Shown here piece after piece: positions 8,659 to 19,045 of a stretch of 64,000 nucleotides of DNA. The DNA is from Chloroflexota bacterium (GTDB lineage Bacteria > Chloroflexota > Dehalococcoidia > Lucifugimonadales > Lucifugimonadaceae). The notes beneath the pieces are model-generated. The model did no database searches. It was not told the DNA's origin and worked only from the letters and a program-made list of their open reading frames with translations. A program made the position numbers and the translations under genes. The stretch covers positions 1-64,000 of the forward strand of contig PCAM01000021.1 in the NCBI GenBank assembly GCA_002730555.1, written 5' to 3'. Each line of letters begins with the position of its first letter. Positions within the stretch are counted from its first letter, which is position 1.

Positions 8659-10500
8659 ATGTCTATGCAGACTCGTTCAGATCGCCGCAACGTCGCGATC
8701 ATCGCCCACGTCGACCACGGCAAAACAACGCTGGTCGACGCCATGCTTCGGCAGTCGGGTTCATTCACCGAGCACGAAGAACTCGTGGATCGGGTGATGG
8801 ATTCCAACGAGCTAGAACGTGAGAAGGGCATCACCATCCTGGCCAAGAACACGGCCGTTTGGTGGGACGACACCAAGATCAACATCATCGACACGCCCGG
8901 ACACGCCGACTTCGGCGGCGAGGTGGAGCGCGGCCTCACGATGGTGGACGGCGTTCTTCTGCTGGTCGACTCCAGCGAAGGCCCCCTCCCGCAGACTCGC
9001 TTTGTGCTTCGGAAGTCGCTCGAAGCCCACCTGCCGGTGATCCTGCTCATCAACAAGATCGACCGGCCCGATGCCCGGATCAAGGAAGTCGTGGACGAGG
9101 TCTACGAACTTTTCCTGGATCTTGACGCAGGAGACGACCAGATCGATTTCCCGATCGTCTACACGAACGCCCGGACCGGCACGGCGACGACCGATATCGA
9201 GATGCCTGGCGTCAATCTGAATCCGCTGTTTGAAACGATCATGTCCGCCATCCCGGCGCCGGCGTATGAGGATGACCACCCTCTGCAGGCGCTCGTGACC
9301 AACCTGGACGCTTCGTTGTACGTCGGGCGACTGGCGCTCTGCCGGGTTCGCCAGGGCACCATCAAGCGCGGCCAGCAGGTCGCGCACTGCCGAGTCGATG
9401 GCAGCGTCGAACGCGTCAAAATCACTGAGCTTTATGTGACAGAAGCGCTGGAGCGTGTTGACGCTGAAGAGGCCAGGGCGGGCGAAATCATCGCCATCGC
9501 CGGGCTTCCGGATGTGACCATCGGGGAAACGCTTGCGGATCTGGAAGACCCTCGGCCCTTGCCCGTGATAGCGGTTGACGAACCCAGCCTGTCGATGACC
9601 ATCGGCATCAATACCTCGCCGCTATCCGGCAAAGACGGAACCAAACTCACCGCGAGGCTGCTGGAGAACAGGCTCAAGCAGGAAATAATCGGTAACGTTT
9701 CCATCAGGGTTCTAGACTCCGACCGGCCCGACACGTGGATAGTGCAGGGCAGGGGAGAACTCCAGCTCGCGATCCTCATCGAGATGATGCGGCGCGAGGG
9801 ATTTGAGCTGACAGTCGGCAAGCCGGAGGTGGTCACGAGGACTATCGACGGCAAGCTGAACGAGCCGATGGAACGATTGTCTGTTGACGCCCCGGACGAG
9901 CACATGGGCGCCGTTTCCAAGCTGATGGCGGCCCGTAAAGCCCGCATGCTCGAGATGGTCAACCACGGCCACGGCCGGGTGCGCATGGAGTTCGTGGTCC
10001 CCGCTCGGGGCCTGATCGGGTTCCACAACGAGTTCCTGATCGAGACCCGTGGCACGGGCATCGCCAATCATGTTTTCGAGGGTTACGAGCCCTGGCACGG
10101 CGAGCTTCGAACCCGACGCACGGGAAGCCTGGTGGCGGACCGCACCGGCCAGACGACGGGTTACGCGCTGCAGAGCCTGCAGGACCGAGGTCAGCTTTTC
10201 GTGGCACCCGGCACGCAGGTATACGAAGGCATGATCGTGGGCGAAAACCCGCGCTCCCAGGACATGGACGTAAACCCGACGAAGCCCAAGAAGCAGACCA
10301 ACATGCGGGCGGCGGCGGCGGATGCCACGGAGCACCTGTCGATGCACAAGAGCCTGACGCTGGAAGAGGCGCTTGAGTTCATCATGCCCGATGAGTGCCT
10401 GGAAGTGACGCCGAATACGGTGCGCATCCGCAAGGTGACGCTCTCGCAGCTGCAGCGAGGCCGGGAGCAGGGCCAGAAAAAGCACGCCAACGCCCGCTAG
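8659..10500 (+). CDS. typA: Translational GTPase TypA/BipA
   Basis: 613 aa; '[26 protein letters not shown]', '[14 protein letters not shown]', '[14 protein letters not shown]', 'NKIDRPDAR'. Confidence 0.97.
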   Translation: MSMQTRSDRRNVAIIAHVDHGKTTLVDAMLRQSGSFTEHEELVDRVMDSNELEREKGITILAKNTAVWWDDTKINIIDTPGHADFGGEVERGLTMVDGVLLLVDSSEGPLPQTRFVLRKSLEAHLPVILLINKIDRPDARIKEVVDEVYELFLDLDAGDDQIDFPIVYTNARTGTATTDIEMPGVNLNPLFETIMSAIPAPAYEDDHPLQALVTNLDASLYVGRLALCRVRQGTIKRGQQVAHCRVDGSVERVKITELYVTEALERVDAEEARAGEIIAIAGLPDVTIGETLADLEDPRPLPVIAVDEPSLSMTIGINTSPLSGKDGTKLTARLLENRLKQEIIGNVSIRVLDSDRPDTWIVQGRGELQLAILIEMMRREGFELTVGKPEVVTRTIDGKLNEPMERLSVDAPDEHMGAVSKLMAARKARMLEMVNHGHGRVRMEFVVPARGLIGFHNEFLIETRGTGIANHVFEGYEPWHGELRTRRTGSLVADRTGQTTGYALQSLQDRGQLFVAPGTQVYEGMIVGENPRSQDMDVNPTKPKKQTNMRAAAADATEHLSMHKSLTLEEALEFIMPDECLEVTPNTVRIRKVTLSQLQRGREQGQKKHANAR

Positions 10501-10557
10501 GGCCTTTCTGGACCGTTATTTTGGAGTGTTTGAGTGACCGGTGATATTCCAGTTGTA

Positions 10558-10575
10558 GGGGCGTATGGCAATACG
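10558..10575. repeat. Short intergenic hairpin GGCGTAT-GGCA-ATACGCC
   Basis: Perfect 7-bp stem, 4-nt loop, 58 nt downstream of typA. Confidence 0.5.
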
Positions 10576-10866
10576 CCGTTCCGGGTGGCGCTCTGAGGCT
10601 CTCGAAGGGCCGGGTAGTGCGATAACGTCGTTTTTCCGGCGCACTACGACCGAATCGTGCCGACGTCTGCTGGGTACCAATACTTAGTTTCGGGAAAATT
10701 TCATAGCACGGCGCCAACGAGACCAGGTACTGCCCGTTGGCCCCACAGATTGAGAGTCGGAGGCAGTAATTTCGGCATCGTCGTCCGCTTCCTTTGAGTA
10801 GGCGCGACCGATCTCCAGAGATTTGGGAATTGGTCCACTAGCATGTTCTTCACGATGTTGTGACTT

Positions 10867-10906
10867 CTCTCTCACCCCAGCCCTCTCCCGCTGGGAGAGG
10901 GGGAGA
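10867..10906. repeat. REP-like palindrome CTCACCCCAGCCCTCTCCC-GCT-GGGAGAGGG
   Basis: 9-bp perfect stem (10881-10889/10893-10901); related copies at 53435-53470 and 61463-61516. Confidence 0.65.
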
Positions 10907-10985
10907 CGGGCGGAGCAAGTGCCGCTCCGACGGCGTCACCCGGCATACTTCCCGACAACCACACGTTCTGCTACGTTTGGCCGTA

Positions 10986-11786
10986 ATGCCAGAAAAATCA
11001 AGCCAATCCAGCCGACCCGTTCAATCCACCAGACCACAGCGCGTCCAGCTTTTCGTGACCTGCCTTGTCGATCAGTTCCGACCCGAGGTCGGCGAGAGCG
11101 TCGTCAACGTGCTCGAACGGCTCGGCGTGAACGTCGAATTTCCCGAAGGCCAGACCTGTTGCGGACAGCCCGCCTTTAACTCCGGTTTTCGGAACGAAGC
11201 GCGCGACGTGGCCCGGCACTTCCTTGACGTTTTCGACGCCACCGAAGGCCCGATCATCGTGCCCTCAGGCTCCTGCGGTGCGATGGTTCGGAACTTCTAC
11301 GCCGAGATGTTCGAGGACGATCCTGCCGAGAGGGAGCGCGCGAGGCGCGTAGGCGAGCGCATCTACGAGTTCACGGAGTTCCTCGAGGATGTTCTCGGCG
11401 AGGACGAACCTTATTTGAATCTCGGAGCGAAGCTTGAAGACACGGCCACGTACCACCAGTGCTGCCACCTTGAGCGCGAACTCGGCGTCGACCACCAACC
11501 TCAGGAGCTTCTAAGGCAGGTGGAGGGCCTTCAAATGCTTCCGATGACCCGGCCGGAGGTGTGCTGCGGTTTTGGTGGGACATTTGCGGTGAAGTTCTCC
11601 GACGTGTCCACGGCCATGCTGGATGAAAAACTGGACAACGCTGCTGCCACCGGCGCCTCAACCATCGTGGCCGGGGATACCGGCTGCATCATGCACATGG
11701 CCGGCGGCCTGAGGCGGCGCGGTTCCAGGCAGCAGGTTCGCCATATTGCCGAAATCCTGGACGAAGCCAGCGGGGCGCAGGCTTGA
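10986..11786 (+). CDS. lutA: (Fe-S)-binding protein, lactate utilization protein A
   Basis: Two CCG-type cysteine motifs ('CCGQPAFNSG', 'EVCCGFGGTF'); start set at MPEKSSQSS; first of three overlapping lut genes. Confidence 0.92.
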   Translation: MPEKSSQSSRPVQSTRPQRVQLFVTCLVDQFRPEVGESVVNVLERLGVNVEFPEGQTCCGQPAFNSGFRNEARDVARHFLDVFDATEGPIIVPSGSCGAMVRNFYAEMFEDDPAERERARRVGERIYEFTEFLEDVLGEDEPYLNLGAKLEDTATYHQCCHLERELGVDHQPQELLRQVEGLQMLPMTRPEVCCGFGGTFAVKFSDVSTAMLDEKLDNAAATGASTIVAGDTGCIMHMAGGLRRRGSRQQVRHIAEILDEASGAQA

Positions 11787-13216
11787 TGCTGCCGAAGACC
11801 GAGCGGTTCAAGCAGGGCGCGAGAGAGACCATCGCAGATCCCGTCATCCAGGAGTCGATGGAGGCCGTGTACAACGGCTTTCACAACAACCGGCAGTCCG
11901 CTGGCGCCGCCACCGAAGGCTGGGATGACCAGCGCGACAGAGGCCGGGCGATCAAAGAGCACACGATCGCCAACCTCGACTACTACCTGGAGATGTTGAC
12001 GGACAAGGTCGACGCAAACGGGGGCAATGTCTTCTTCGCCGACGACTCTGCGGCGGCGACTGAGTACATCCTGAGCCTGGCGCGCACCAGGGACGTGAAG
12101 ACCGTTATCAAGAGCAAGTCCATGGTGTCTGAGGAGATGAGTCTCGCCCATGAGATGGAGGCGATAGGCATCGAGGCTGTGGAGACCGACCTGGGCGAAT
12201 ACATCATCCAGCTTGCCGGTGAAGCGCCGTACCACATCATTGCCCCGGCGATTCACAAGTCCCAGGATCAGGTCGCCGAGATGTTTGCGGAGACGACCGG
12301 CACGGACCCGGGGCAGACGCCGGAGGAGTTGACGACCACGGCCAGGGGCATGCTCCGGGAGACTTTCCAACGGGCCGACATGTCCGTCACAGGCGTCAAC
12401 TTCGCCGTGGCCGAGAGCGGCAGTATCGTCCTCGTCACTAATGAGGGCAACGGCCGGATGTGCACCTCGATTCCCCGTGTCCACGTCGCCGTGATGGGTA
12501 TGGAGAAGATCGTTCCGTCCATGCAGGACCTGGCGATGATGCTTCGTATCTTGATCCGGTCGGCGACCGGCCAGCGCATTAGCAGCTACGTCACGATGGT
12601 CAACGGACCGAGGCGCGACGAAGAAGAGGACGGCCCTGAAGAGTTCCACCTGGTGATTGTGGATAACGGCCGGATGCGACTGCTGGCCGATCCTAAGCTG
12701 CGGGAGGCCCTCTACTGCCTGCGATGCGGCGCCTGCCTGAACGCCTGCCCGGTGTACCGCAAGGTCGGCGGCCACAGCTACGGCTGGGTGTACCCGGGGC
12801 CGATCGGCGCCGTCGTTTCGCCGGTGTTGTCCGGGTTAAAGCAGGGCAAAGATCTGCCGTTCGCGTCGTCCCTGTGCGGGGCGTGTCGGGAGGCCTGTCC
12901 GGTGAAGATCGATATCCCGAATATGCTCCTGCACCTGCGCCAGCAGATCGTGGAGGGGCCGTCCGAAGTGCGTAGCGTGGGGTGGATGGAGCGACTGGGC
13001 TGGAGGGCGTGGCGCTTCGGCAATATGAAATCGGGCCGGTTCCGGACCGGAGGCAAGATGGCGAATTTGATGGGACGCCCGTTCGCCCAGGGCGGTATGT
13101 TCAGACGACTCCCGCCGCCTCTTTCCGGCTGGACTCGGAGTCGGGATCTGCCACTGACGGCATCGTCGCCGTTCCGTGATCGATTTAACAAGCGACGTAC
13201 GCGAAGTGAAGGCTGA
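11783..13216 (+). CDS. lutB: Iron-sulfur lactate utilization protein B
   Basis: 477 aa; LUD domain plus 'CLRCGACLNACPVYRKVGG' and 'CGACREACPVKIDIP' ferredoxin motifs; overlaps lutA. Confidence 0.93.
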   Translation: MMLPKTERFKQGARETIADPVIQESMEAVYNGFHNNRQSAGAATEGWDDQRDRGRAIKEHTIANLDYYLEMLTDKVDANGGNVFFADDSAAATEYILSLARTRDVKTVIKSKSMVSEEMSLAHEMEAIGIEAVETDLGEYIIQLAGEAPYHIIAPAIHKSQDQVAEMFAETTGTDPGQTPEELTTTARGMLRETFQRADMSVTGVNFAVAESGSIVLVTNEGNGRMCTSIPRVHVAVMGMEKIVPSMQDLAMMLRILIRSATGQRISSYVTMVNGPRRDEEEDGPEEFHLVIVDNGRMRLLADPKLREALYCLRCGACLNACPVYRKVGGHSYGWVYPGPIGAVVSPVLSGLKQGKDLPFASSLCGACREACPVKIDIPNMLLHLRQQIVEGPSEVRSVGWMERLGWRAWRFGNMKSGRFRTGGKMANLMGRPFAQGGMFRRLPPPLSGWTRSRDLPLTASSPFRDRFNKRRTRSEG

Positions 13217-13950
13217 TGGCCATCACTGGACGAGACACATTTCTTGGCCGCGTGCGCGGTGCGCTTGGCCGGTCTCCGGGCGTGCCGGAACCGGACGCGG
13301 CTACACATCTGGGGCTAACGCAGGATGACGTTCGGTCCGCAGCGGACGGTGTGCGGCGGGAGATGGCCGATCAGGCTGACTCCCTTTTAGATGCGGTCGC
13401 GGACTCGGCCGCGACGGCCGGTTGGAAGGTTCGTCGTGTCGGGTCGCCGGAGGACGCTGCCGACGTCGTCACGGAGATCTGTATCGCGACGGATGCGACC
13501 AGGGTGTTGCGATCGGATCAGGACGTCTTCGACGCCGTTCCGGTAGATGCTGCACTGGGCGCAAAAGGCGTCACGCCGGGGATCGCCACCGTTGGAGAGG
13601 CTGGGGCGGACATCCCGTCTCTCAAAGACGTAGCTTTTGATTCTGAGATCGGCATCACCGGCGTGGACTACGCCATCGCAGAGACCGGCACCGTTGTGCT
13701 GCACCCGCGTCAGGGTCTTTCACGGCTGGTCTCGCTGGCACCGGGGCGCCACATCGCCATCTTGAACAAAGGTGACGTTTTGCCGTCACTGGATGAACTC
13801 TTCACGCTGGAACGCGCGGGCTACCAGGACGGATCGTTGGAAGGCTCGATGAATCTGATTTCGGGGCCGAGCCGCACCGGCGACATCGCAGCGACCATAG
13901 TTGATGGAATACACGGCCCGTTTGAGGTGTACCTGATAATCGTGGGGTGA
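13216..13950 (+). CDS. lutC: LUD-domain lactate utilization protein C
   Basis: 244 aa LUD domain 'GITGVDYAIAETGTVVLHPRQGLSRLVSLAPGRHIAI'; TGATG overlap with lutB. Confidence 0.92.
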   Translation: MAITGRDTFLGRVRGALGRSPGVPEPDAATHLGLTQDDVRSAADGVRREMADQADSLLDAVADSAATAGWKVRRVGSPEDAADVVTEICIATDATRVLRSDQDVFDAVPVDAALGAKGVTPGIATVGEAGADIPSLKDVAFDSEIGITGVDYAIAETGTVVLHPRQGLSRLVSLAPGRHIAILNKGDVLPSLDELFTLERAGYQDGSLEGSMNLISGPSRTGDIAATIVDGIHGPFEVYLIIVG

Positions 13951-13984
13951 CTCCCACGGCGAAAGACCGAAAGCTGGCCTTCTA

Positions 13985-14566
13985 ATGAAATTGACAGCTA
14001 ACGACGCCCTTGTGATCGTCGATGTTCAAAACGATTTCTGCCCCGACGGCTCGCTGGCGGTTTCGACCGGCGACGGGGTGGCGCGCACCATGACGCGAGT
14101 GTCCGCGGCGTTTAATGAGCAAGGTGCACGCGTCTACGCCACGCAGGACTGGCACCCGGCCGGACACTCATCGTTTGAGGCGCAGGGCGGGCCGTGGCCG
14201 CCGCACTGTGTGCAGGGCAGTCGTGGGGCCGAGCTACACCCCGATCTGGATCTACCGGACGGCTGCGTGAACATCAAAAAGGGCGGCGACCCCGAGGTGG
14301 ACGCCTACTCCGGATTCATTGATTCGGACCTTGAAGAGCAGTTGAAGACCGCCGGAGTGACGCGCGTGTTTGTAGGAGGCCTGGCGACCGACTACTGCGT
14401 GCTCAACACTGTTCTGGACGCGCGTCGGATCGGTTTTGAAACGTACCTGCTGAGCGACGCGATCGGCGCAGTGAACGTGGAGCCGGGCGATGGCGAACGG
14501 GCGATCGCGCAGATGGTCGGCGCGGGTGCGGTGGTGATCACAGCGGGTGAAGCGACCACACTGTAA
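13985..14566 (+). CDS. pncA: Nicotinamidase / isochorismatase-family hydrolase
   Basis: 'LVIVDVQNDFCPDGSLAV...QDWHPAGHSSF...GLATDYCVLNTVLDA'. Confidence 0.93.
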   Translation: MKLTANDALVIVDVQNDFCPDGSLAVSTGDGVARTMTRVSAAFNEQGARVYATQDWHPAGHSSFEAQGGPWPPHCVQGSRGAELHPDLDLPDGCVNIKKGGDPEVDAYSGFIDSDLEEQLKTAGVTRVFVGGLATDYCVLNTVLDARRIGFETYLLSDAIGAVNVEPGDGERAIAQMVGAGAVVITAGEATTL

Positions 14567-14751
14567 GGGCAGTTGACCATCCGCCCTACGCCCATCAATC
14601 TGACAGGCCAATAGACGTCAAAGCACTATGTCGGAACGGCCGATTGTGATTCGCGTCAATGCACCTCAACCGTGAGCGCGGATAGTCAGCCGCCCCTGCG
14701 GCGTGCCGTACTACGTCGTCACACTATCACCAGACGTAAACACCCCCAACC

Positions 14752-14922
14752 CTATCCCCGCGTATAGGTCGCGCCACCGTGGTTCCATGTCGTCGTCTTG
14801 CCGGAGCCGTTCGCCCCGATCAATCCGATTCGTTCCCCGGAGTTGGTCGCGAACGAAACGCCCGTCAACACGTCTTGACCGACCAGGTTGACGGTGGTGT
14901 TTTGCAGACTTGTTACTTGCAT
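14752..14922 (-). pseudogene. N-terminal remnant of an ABC-F type ATPase (Walker A only)
   Basis: 56 aa reading MQVTSLQNTTVNLVGQDVLTGVSFATNSGERIGLIGANGSGKTTTWNHG..; stops just after the Walker A motif. Absent from the supplied ORF list because of its length. Confidence 0.75.
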
Positions 14923-15016
14923 CTGCCCGGCCTGGCTCTTTGGCCCCCTCTCCCGGTCCTATCGTCGTCAATTTGTTCTTGCTGGCCGGACCTCCCCGTC
15001 CTAGGGCCATCCGATC

Positions 15017-16165
15017 TCAGCGTTTCAGGGAGCGTCCAATCTCTACGGTCCGCATGATCTCTTCTGTAACACTAGAGAGCAGGTTCGCGGTGTCCGCCAT
15101 GGCATCGTCCAGCGACATCGGGCCGCTGATGAGAGTGAACGTGGCATCGATGCCCTTGTCGTGCGTCTCGCGATAGCCCTCGCCAAGGCCGCCTGCGATC
15201 GCTATCACGGGGATGCTGCGTTTCTTCGCTCGTTCAGCGACGCCGACCGGAGTCTTGTTGAAAATGGACGAGTGGTCGATCTGGCCCTCGCCGGTTATGA
15301 CGAGGTCCGCCCCTTCGAGCGCGGCGTCCAGTCCGACCGCGTCCAGCACGATGTCCACCCCGGCGTTCAGACGTGCGCCCAGGAAGGCCATCAGCCCCGC
15401 GCCAAGGCCGCCCGCTGCCCCGGCGCCTGGCAGTGACCTGACCTCGACATCAAGGTCGTGCTCCACCACATCGGCAAATCTGGATAGCGCGTTGTCGAGC
15501 TGCTGAATTATCTCCGGCGTTTTGGCTCCTTTCTGCGGACCGAAAACCGCAGAAGCGCCGTCATCTCCGCAAAGTGGGTTGTTGACGTCGCACGCCACCG
15601 TGACTTCTAGACCACGGAGTCGTTTATCAAAGCTCGACATGTCCACATGGTCGATACCCGCCAGTGCGGCACCACCACGTGCGAGTTCGTTTCCGGAGGC
15701 GTCAAGAAGGCTGATCCCGAGCGCCTGCGCAAGGCCCGCTCCACAGTCATTAGTCGCGCTGCCGCCGATGCCGACTATGAAGCGGCGGTACCCGGCGTCC
15801 AGCGCCGCCGTGAACAACTCGCCGGTGCCGTACGTGGTCGTGATCAGCGGGTCAAGTTCGTCCCGCGCAAGCAAGGCCAGCCCGGACGCGCCCGCCATCT
15901 CGATCACCGCAGTCTCGCCATCGCCCATCGCACCCCAGGTGGCCTCGATGGGCCTTCCCAGCGGATCAGACACCGCCGCGGTCTCGATGCTCCCTGCCGA
16001 GTTATCGACGAGCGCCTGCAGCGTTCCGTCGCCGCCGTCCGCCGCGGGGACCAGCACCGTCTCGGCATCGGGCATGACCTGTTTCACACCCGATTCGATG
16101 GCACGTGCAATATGGAGGGCGGTGAGAGAGCCTTTGAACCCCTGGGGGGCGATCACAATTTTCAT
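15017..16165 (-). CDS. Glycerate kinase (GlxK/GarK family)
   Basis: 382 aa; 'MKIVIAPQGFKGSLTALHIARAIESGV...VPAADGGDGTLQALV...IGGSATNDCGAGLAQALG'. Confidence 0.95.
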   Translation of the reverse strand: MKIVIAPQGFKGSLTALHIARAIESGVKQVMPDAETVLVPAADGGDGTLQALVDNSAGSIETAAVSDPLGRPIEATWGAMGDGETAVIEMAGASGLALLARDELDPLITTTYGTGELFTAALDAGYRRFIVGIGGSATNDCGAGLAQALGISLLDASGNELARGGAALAGIDHVDMSSFDKRLRGLEVTVACDVNNPLCGDDGASAVFGPQKGAKTPEIIQQLDNALSRFADVVEHDLDVEVRSLPGAGAAGGLGAGLMAFLGARLNAGVDIVLDAVGLDAALEGADLVITGEGQIDHSSIFNKTPVGVAERAKKRSIPVIAIAGGLGEGYRETHDKGIDATFTLISGPMSLDDAMADTANLLSSVTEEIMRTVEIGRSLKR

Positions 16166-16352
16166 GCCGGAAAGTATAGGGGCCGGAGGCCCGGTTATCT
16201 GTAACTTGTGTTCGTGTCACAGTTGCCCGGATCGTTTCCAGCGCCGTTTCCGACCGCAGGCCTACCTTAATCCGGAAATCCGAAGATACAGGTGTTTCTC
16301 TTGGTACACTTCAGCCTTTCCCGGTCCGACCAAGTCCCAATCGGAGCAACAG

Positions 16353-17693
16353 TTGGCCACATCTCGCACAGCCGTAGACTTGAAAGATGCCGTTTCGGAG
16401 CACATCTCATCGCACGGCGCGCCGGCGATCGATCTGGCGCGCGCCGCGCTGAGCCACCCGGAGACCGGCTACAAGGAGATCAAGACGGCGGCGGCCACGG
16501 CGGCCGCTATCCGGTCCCTTGGGCTTGACGTGCGGGAGGACATCGCCGTCACCGGTATGACGGCCACCCTGCGGGGCGGATCGCCCGGGCCGAACATCGC
16601 CATCCTCGCTGAGCTGGACGCACTGCCGGTTCCGGGGCACCCGAACGCCGATCCGGATACGACCGCGGCGCACGCCTGCGCACACCACTGCCAGCTTGGC
16701 AACATGCTGGCCGCGGCAATAGGCCTGCAGGCGCCGGGGGTGCTTGAGTCGCTCTCGGGCAGCGTGACCTTGATGGTCGTGCCCGCAGAAGAGTACGTCG
16801 AGATCGAATGGCGGAACGAGCAACGCATGGCGGGTCGCATCGAGTTCCTGGGCGGGAAACCGGAGTTTGTGCGGCTGGGCGAGTTGGACGACGTCGACAT
16901 CTGCATGATGACCCACGTCACCACCGAAGATCCGCACGACGGATTTGGCGTTGGCGGAACAAATACCGGGCTGGTGGCAAAGTTCGTTCGCTTCAAGGGC
17001 GTGAAATCGCACGCCGGGGGTGCGCCGCATCTTGGGATCAATGCCCTGAATGCAGCGCATCTGGCGATCGCCGGGATTCACGCGCAACGTGAGACGTACA
17101 AGGACGGCGATACGATCCGGGTGCATCCCATAATCACGCGTGGAGGTTCTGTCGTGAACGCCGTGCCGGACGATGTGCGGATGGAGACTTTTGTCCGAGG
17201 GGCCAATATCAACGCGATCAAGAGTGCCAACGAAAAGGTGGACCGTGCACTGCGTGCCGGAGCGCTGGCCGTTGGCGCGACGGTGGAGATCACGACACTC
17301 CCGGGTTATCTGCCGCTCGCCCCGAATCCAACTCTGACGGTGCTCCACCGTGCAAACGCCGAAACGCTGGTCGGCAGCGAGCGCGTCCGCGAGTTCGGAC
17401 GGCGGGGCGGCTCCACGGATATGGGCGACCTGACGCAGATGATGCCGGGCATCCACCCGTACGTCGGCGGGGCCGTCGGCCGCTCCAACCACGCCGAGGA
17501 TATGGTCGTGGACGACTACAACCTGGCGGTCCTCGACGCGGGCAAGGCGATGGCGATGACGGTGGTCGATCTGCTTTCCGACGACGCGACCGAAGCGACG
17601 CGGGTGATATCGGAACACAAGCCGGCGATGACCAAGGACGAGTACCTGGACCTGCAACGGGCGTTTCTCAGCGAACGGTCGTACACGGAATGA
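16353..17693 (+). CDS. M20 family metallopeptidase / amidohydrolase
   Basis: 'HPETGYKEIKTA', 'ELDALPVPGHPNAD', 'AHACAHHCQLG'. The ORF-track N-terminus (15522-16350) is antisense to glycerate kinase; TTG start at 16353 with GGAG-like site preferred. Confidence 0.88.
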   Translation: MATSRTAVDLKDAVSEHISSHGAPAIDLARAALSHPETGYKEIKTAAATAAAIRSLGLDVREDIAVTGMTATLRGGSPGPNIAILAELDALPVPGHPNADPDTTAAHACAHHCQLGNMLAAAIGLQAPGVLESLSGSVTLMVVPAEEYVEIEWRNEQRMAGRIEFLGGKPEFVRLGELDDVDICMMTHVTTEDPHDGFGVGGTNTGLVAKFVRFKGVKSHAGGAPHLGINALNAAHLAIAGIHAQRETYKDGDTIRVHPIITRGGSVVNAVPDDVRMETFVRGANINAIKSANEKVDRALRAGALAVGATVEITTLPGYLPLAPNPTLTVLHRANAETLVGSERVREFGRRGGSTDMGDLTQMMPGIHPYVGGAVGRSNHAEDMVVDDYNLAVLDAGKAMAMTVVDLLSDDATEATRVISEHKPAMTKDEYLDLQRAFLSERSYTE

Positions 17694-19045
17694 GCACAGT
17701 ACGAAACCTGAGCCGGGTCGAAGTAAAAGCGGCGGTACGTCGGACCATCGAAGGCGCTTCTGACGAGATCATCCGTCTGGCGCGTGACGTTTACGAACAC
17801 CCGGAGCCGGGATTCACCGAGGAACGCACTGCCCGGGTGGTGGCAGAGGCGCTATCACATGCGGGCGTTAACCCGGAGACGGGGATCGCCATAACCGGCA
17901 TGAAGGGCGTCAGAACATTCAACGGTGATGGCCCGACCGTCGGCGTGATCGGCGAGCTCGATGCCGTTAAAACACCGGGGCATCCCGGGGCGGATTTAAC
18001 TACCGGGGCGGCGCATGCCTGCGGGCATCATGCCCAGCTGGGGGCGCTCATCGGCGCCGCCATCGGCCTCGGTGTGCCGGAGGTTGTCTCCACGCTCTCG
18101 GGGCGCGCCGCGTTCATAGCAACGCCGGCGGAAGAGTTCATCGACGTCGGGATGCGTTGGGGCTTGCGTGAGACGGGCCATCTGGGGCTGCTCTCCGGCA
18201 AGCAGGAGATGATCCGGCTGGGCGCGTTCGACGACGTGGACATGGCGATGATGATCCACACCAGCTCCAGCAAAGCCCAGCGACGCTTCGTCGTCGGCGG
18301 GACGAGCAACGCGCACGTGGTCCACTACGTGAAGTTCATTGGAAAAGCGGCCCACGCGGGCGGGGCTCCTCATCAAGGGGTAAACGCTCTTCAAGCTGCG
18401 ATGCTGGCCCTATCCGCCATCAACGCGCAGCGTGAGACCTTCGAGGCGGAAAACCAGACCCGGGTGCACGGGATCATCACCCACGGGGGCGTCGCTACGA
18501 ACGCCGTGCCGTCCGAGGTTGTGTACGAAGGACGTGTGCGAGGGCGCACCATGGAGGCCGTGGACATGATCTCGGCCCGGGTAGAGGACTGTTATCGCGC
18601 CGGCGCCCTGGCGATCGGCGCCGACCTCGAGTTCGTAGCGATCCCCGGTTATCTGCCGCTCGAAAACAACCCGGACCTGGCTCGGATTTTCTCGGAAAAC
18701 GTGACCGCAGAGTTCGGCAAAGACAGCCTCATGACGCAGGCCGATAACGTCAACGCAGGCGGGTCGACGGATATGGGCGACCTGTCCCAGATAATGCCGG
18801 CTCTGCACCCGTACGTGGCGGCGGCAGATGGTACCGGACACGGCGTCGATTACGTTATCGCCGACTACCGTCGCGCCGTGGTGGACTCGGCCATCTCGAT
18901 GGCGATGACGGTGGTCGATCTGCTGTCGGACGGCGCCTCGGAGGCGTGTGGAGTTATCGATTCCCACACGCCGTCACTAACGCGGCAGGGCTATCTACAA
19001 AGCCAGGCCGCCAGACTACGAAACATCAACTACCATGGCGCCTAA
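17690..19045 (+). CDS. M20 family metallopeptidase / amidohydrolase (tandem paralog)
   Basis: 451 aa; 'HPEPGFTEERTA', 'GELDAVKTPGHPG', 'AHACGHHAQLG'; 4-nt overlap with the upstream paralog. Confidence 0.92.
   Translation: MSTVRNLSRVEVKAAVRRTIEGASDEIIRLARDVYEHPEPGFTEERTARVVAEALSHAGVNPETGIAITGMKGVRTFNGDGPTVGVIGELDAVKTPGHPGADLTTGAAHACGHHAQLGALIGAAIGLGVPEVVSTLSGRAAFIATPAEEFIDVGMRWGLRETGHLGLLSGKQEMIRLGAFDDVDMAMMIHTSSSKAQRRFVVGGTSNAHVVHYVKFIGKAAHAGGAPHQGVNALQAAMLALSAINAQRETFEAENQTRVHGIITHGGVATNAVPSEVVYEGRVRGRTMEAVDMISARVEDCYRAGALAIGADLEFVAIPGYLPLENNPDLARIFSENVTAEFGKDSLMTQADNVNAGGSTDMGDLSQIMPALHPYVAAADGTGHGVDYVIADYRRAVVDSAISMAMTVVDLLSDGASEACGVIDSHTPSLTRQGYLQSQAARLRNINYHGA

Noticed and set aside
11531-12775. 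414-aa minus-strand ORF antisense to lutA/lutB
   Set aside because: Shadow ORF opposite the clear lutAB genes; no recognisable domain.
15522-16350. N-terminal ~277 aa of the 723-aa ORF 15522-17693
   Set aside because: Antisense to glycerate kinase and Ser/Pro/Ala-rich; M20 homology begins only after about 16380, so the gene is taken to start at TTG 16353.
16407-17657. 416-aa minus-strand ORF opposite the first M20 peptidase
   Set aside because: Antisense shadow frame; no conserved motifs.
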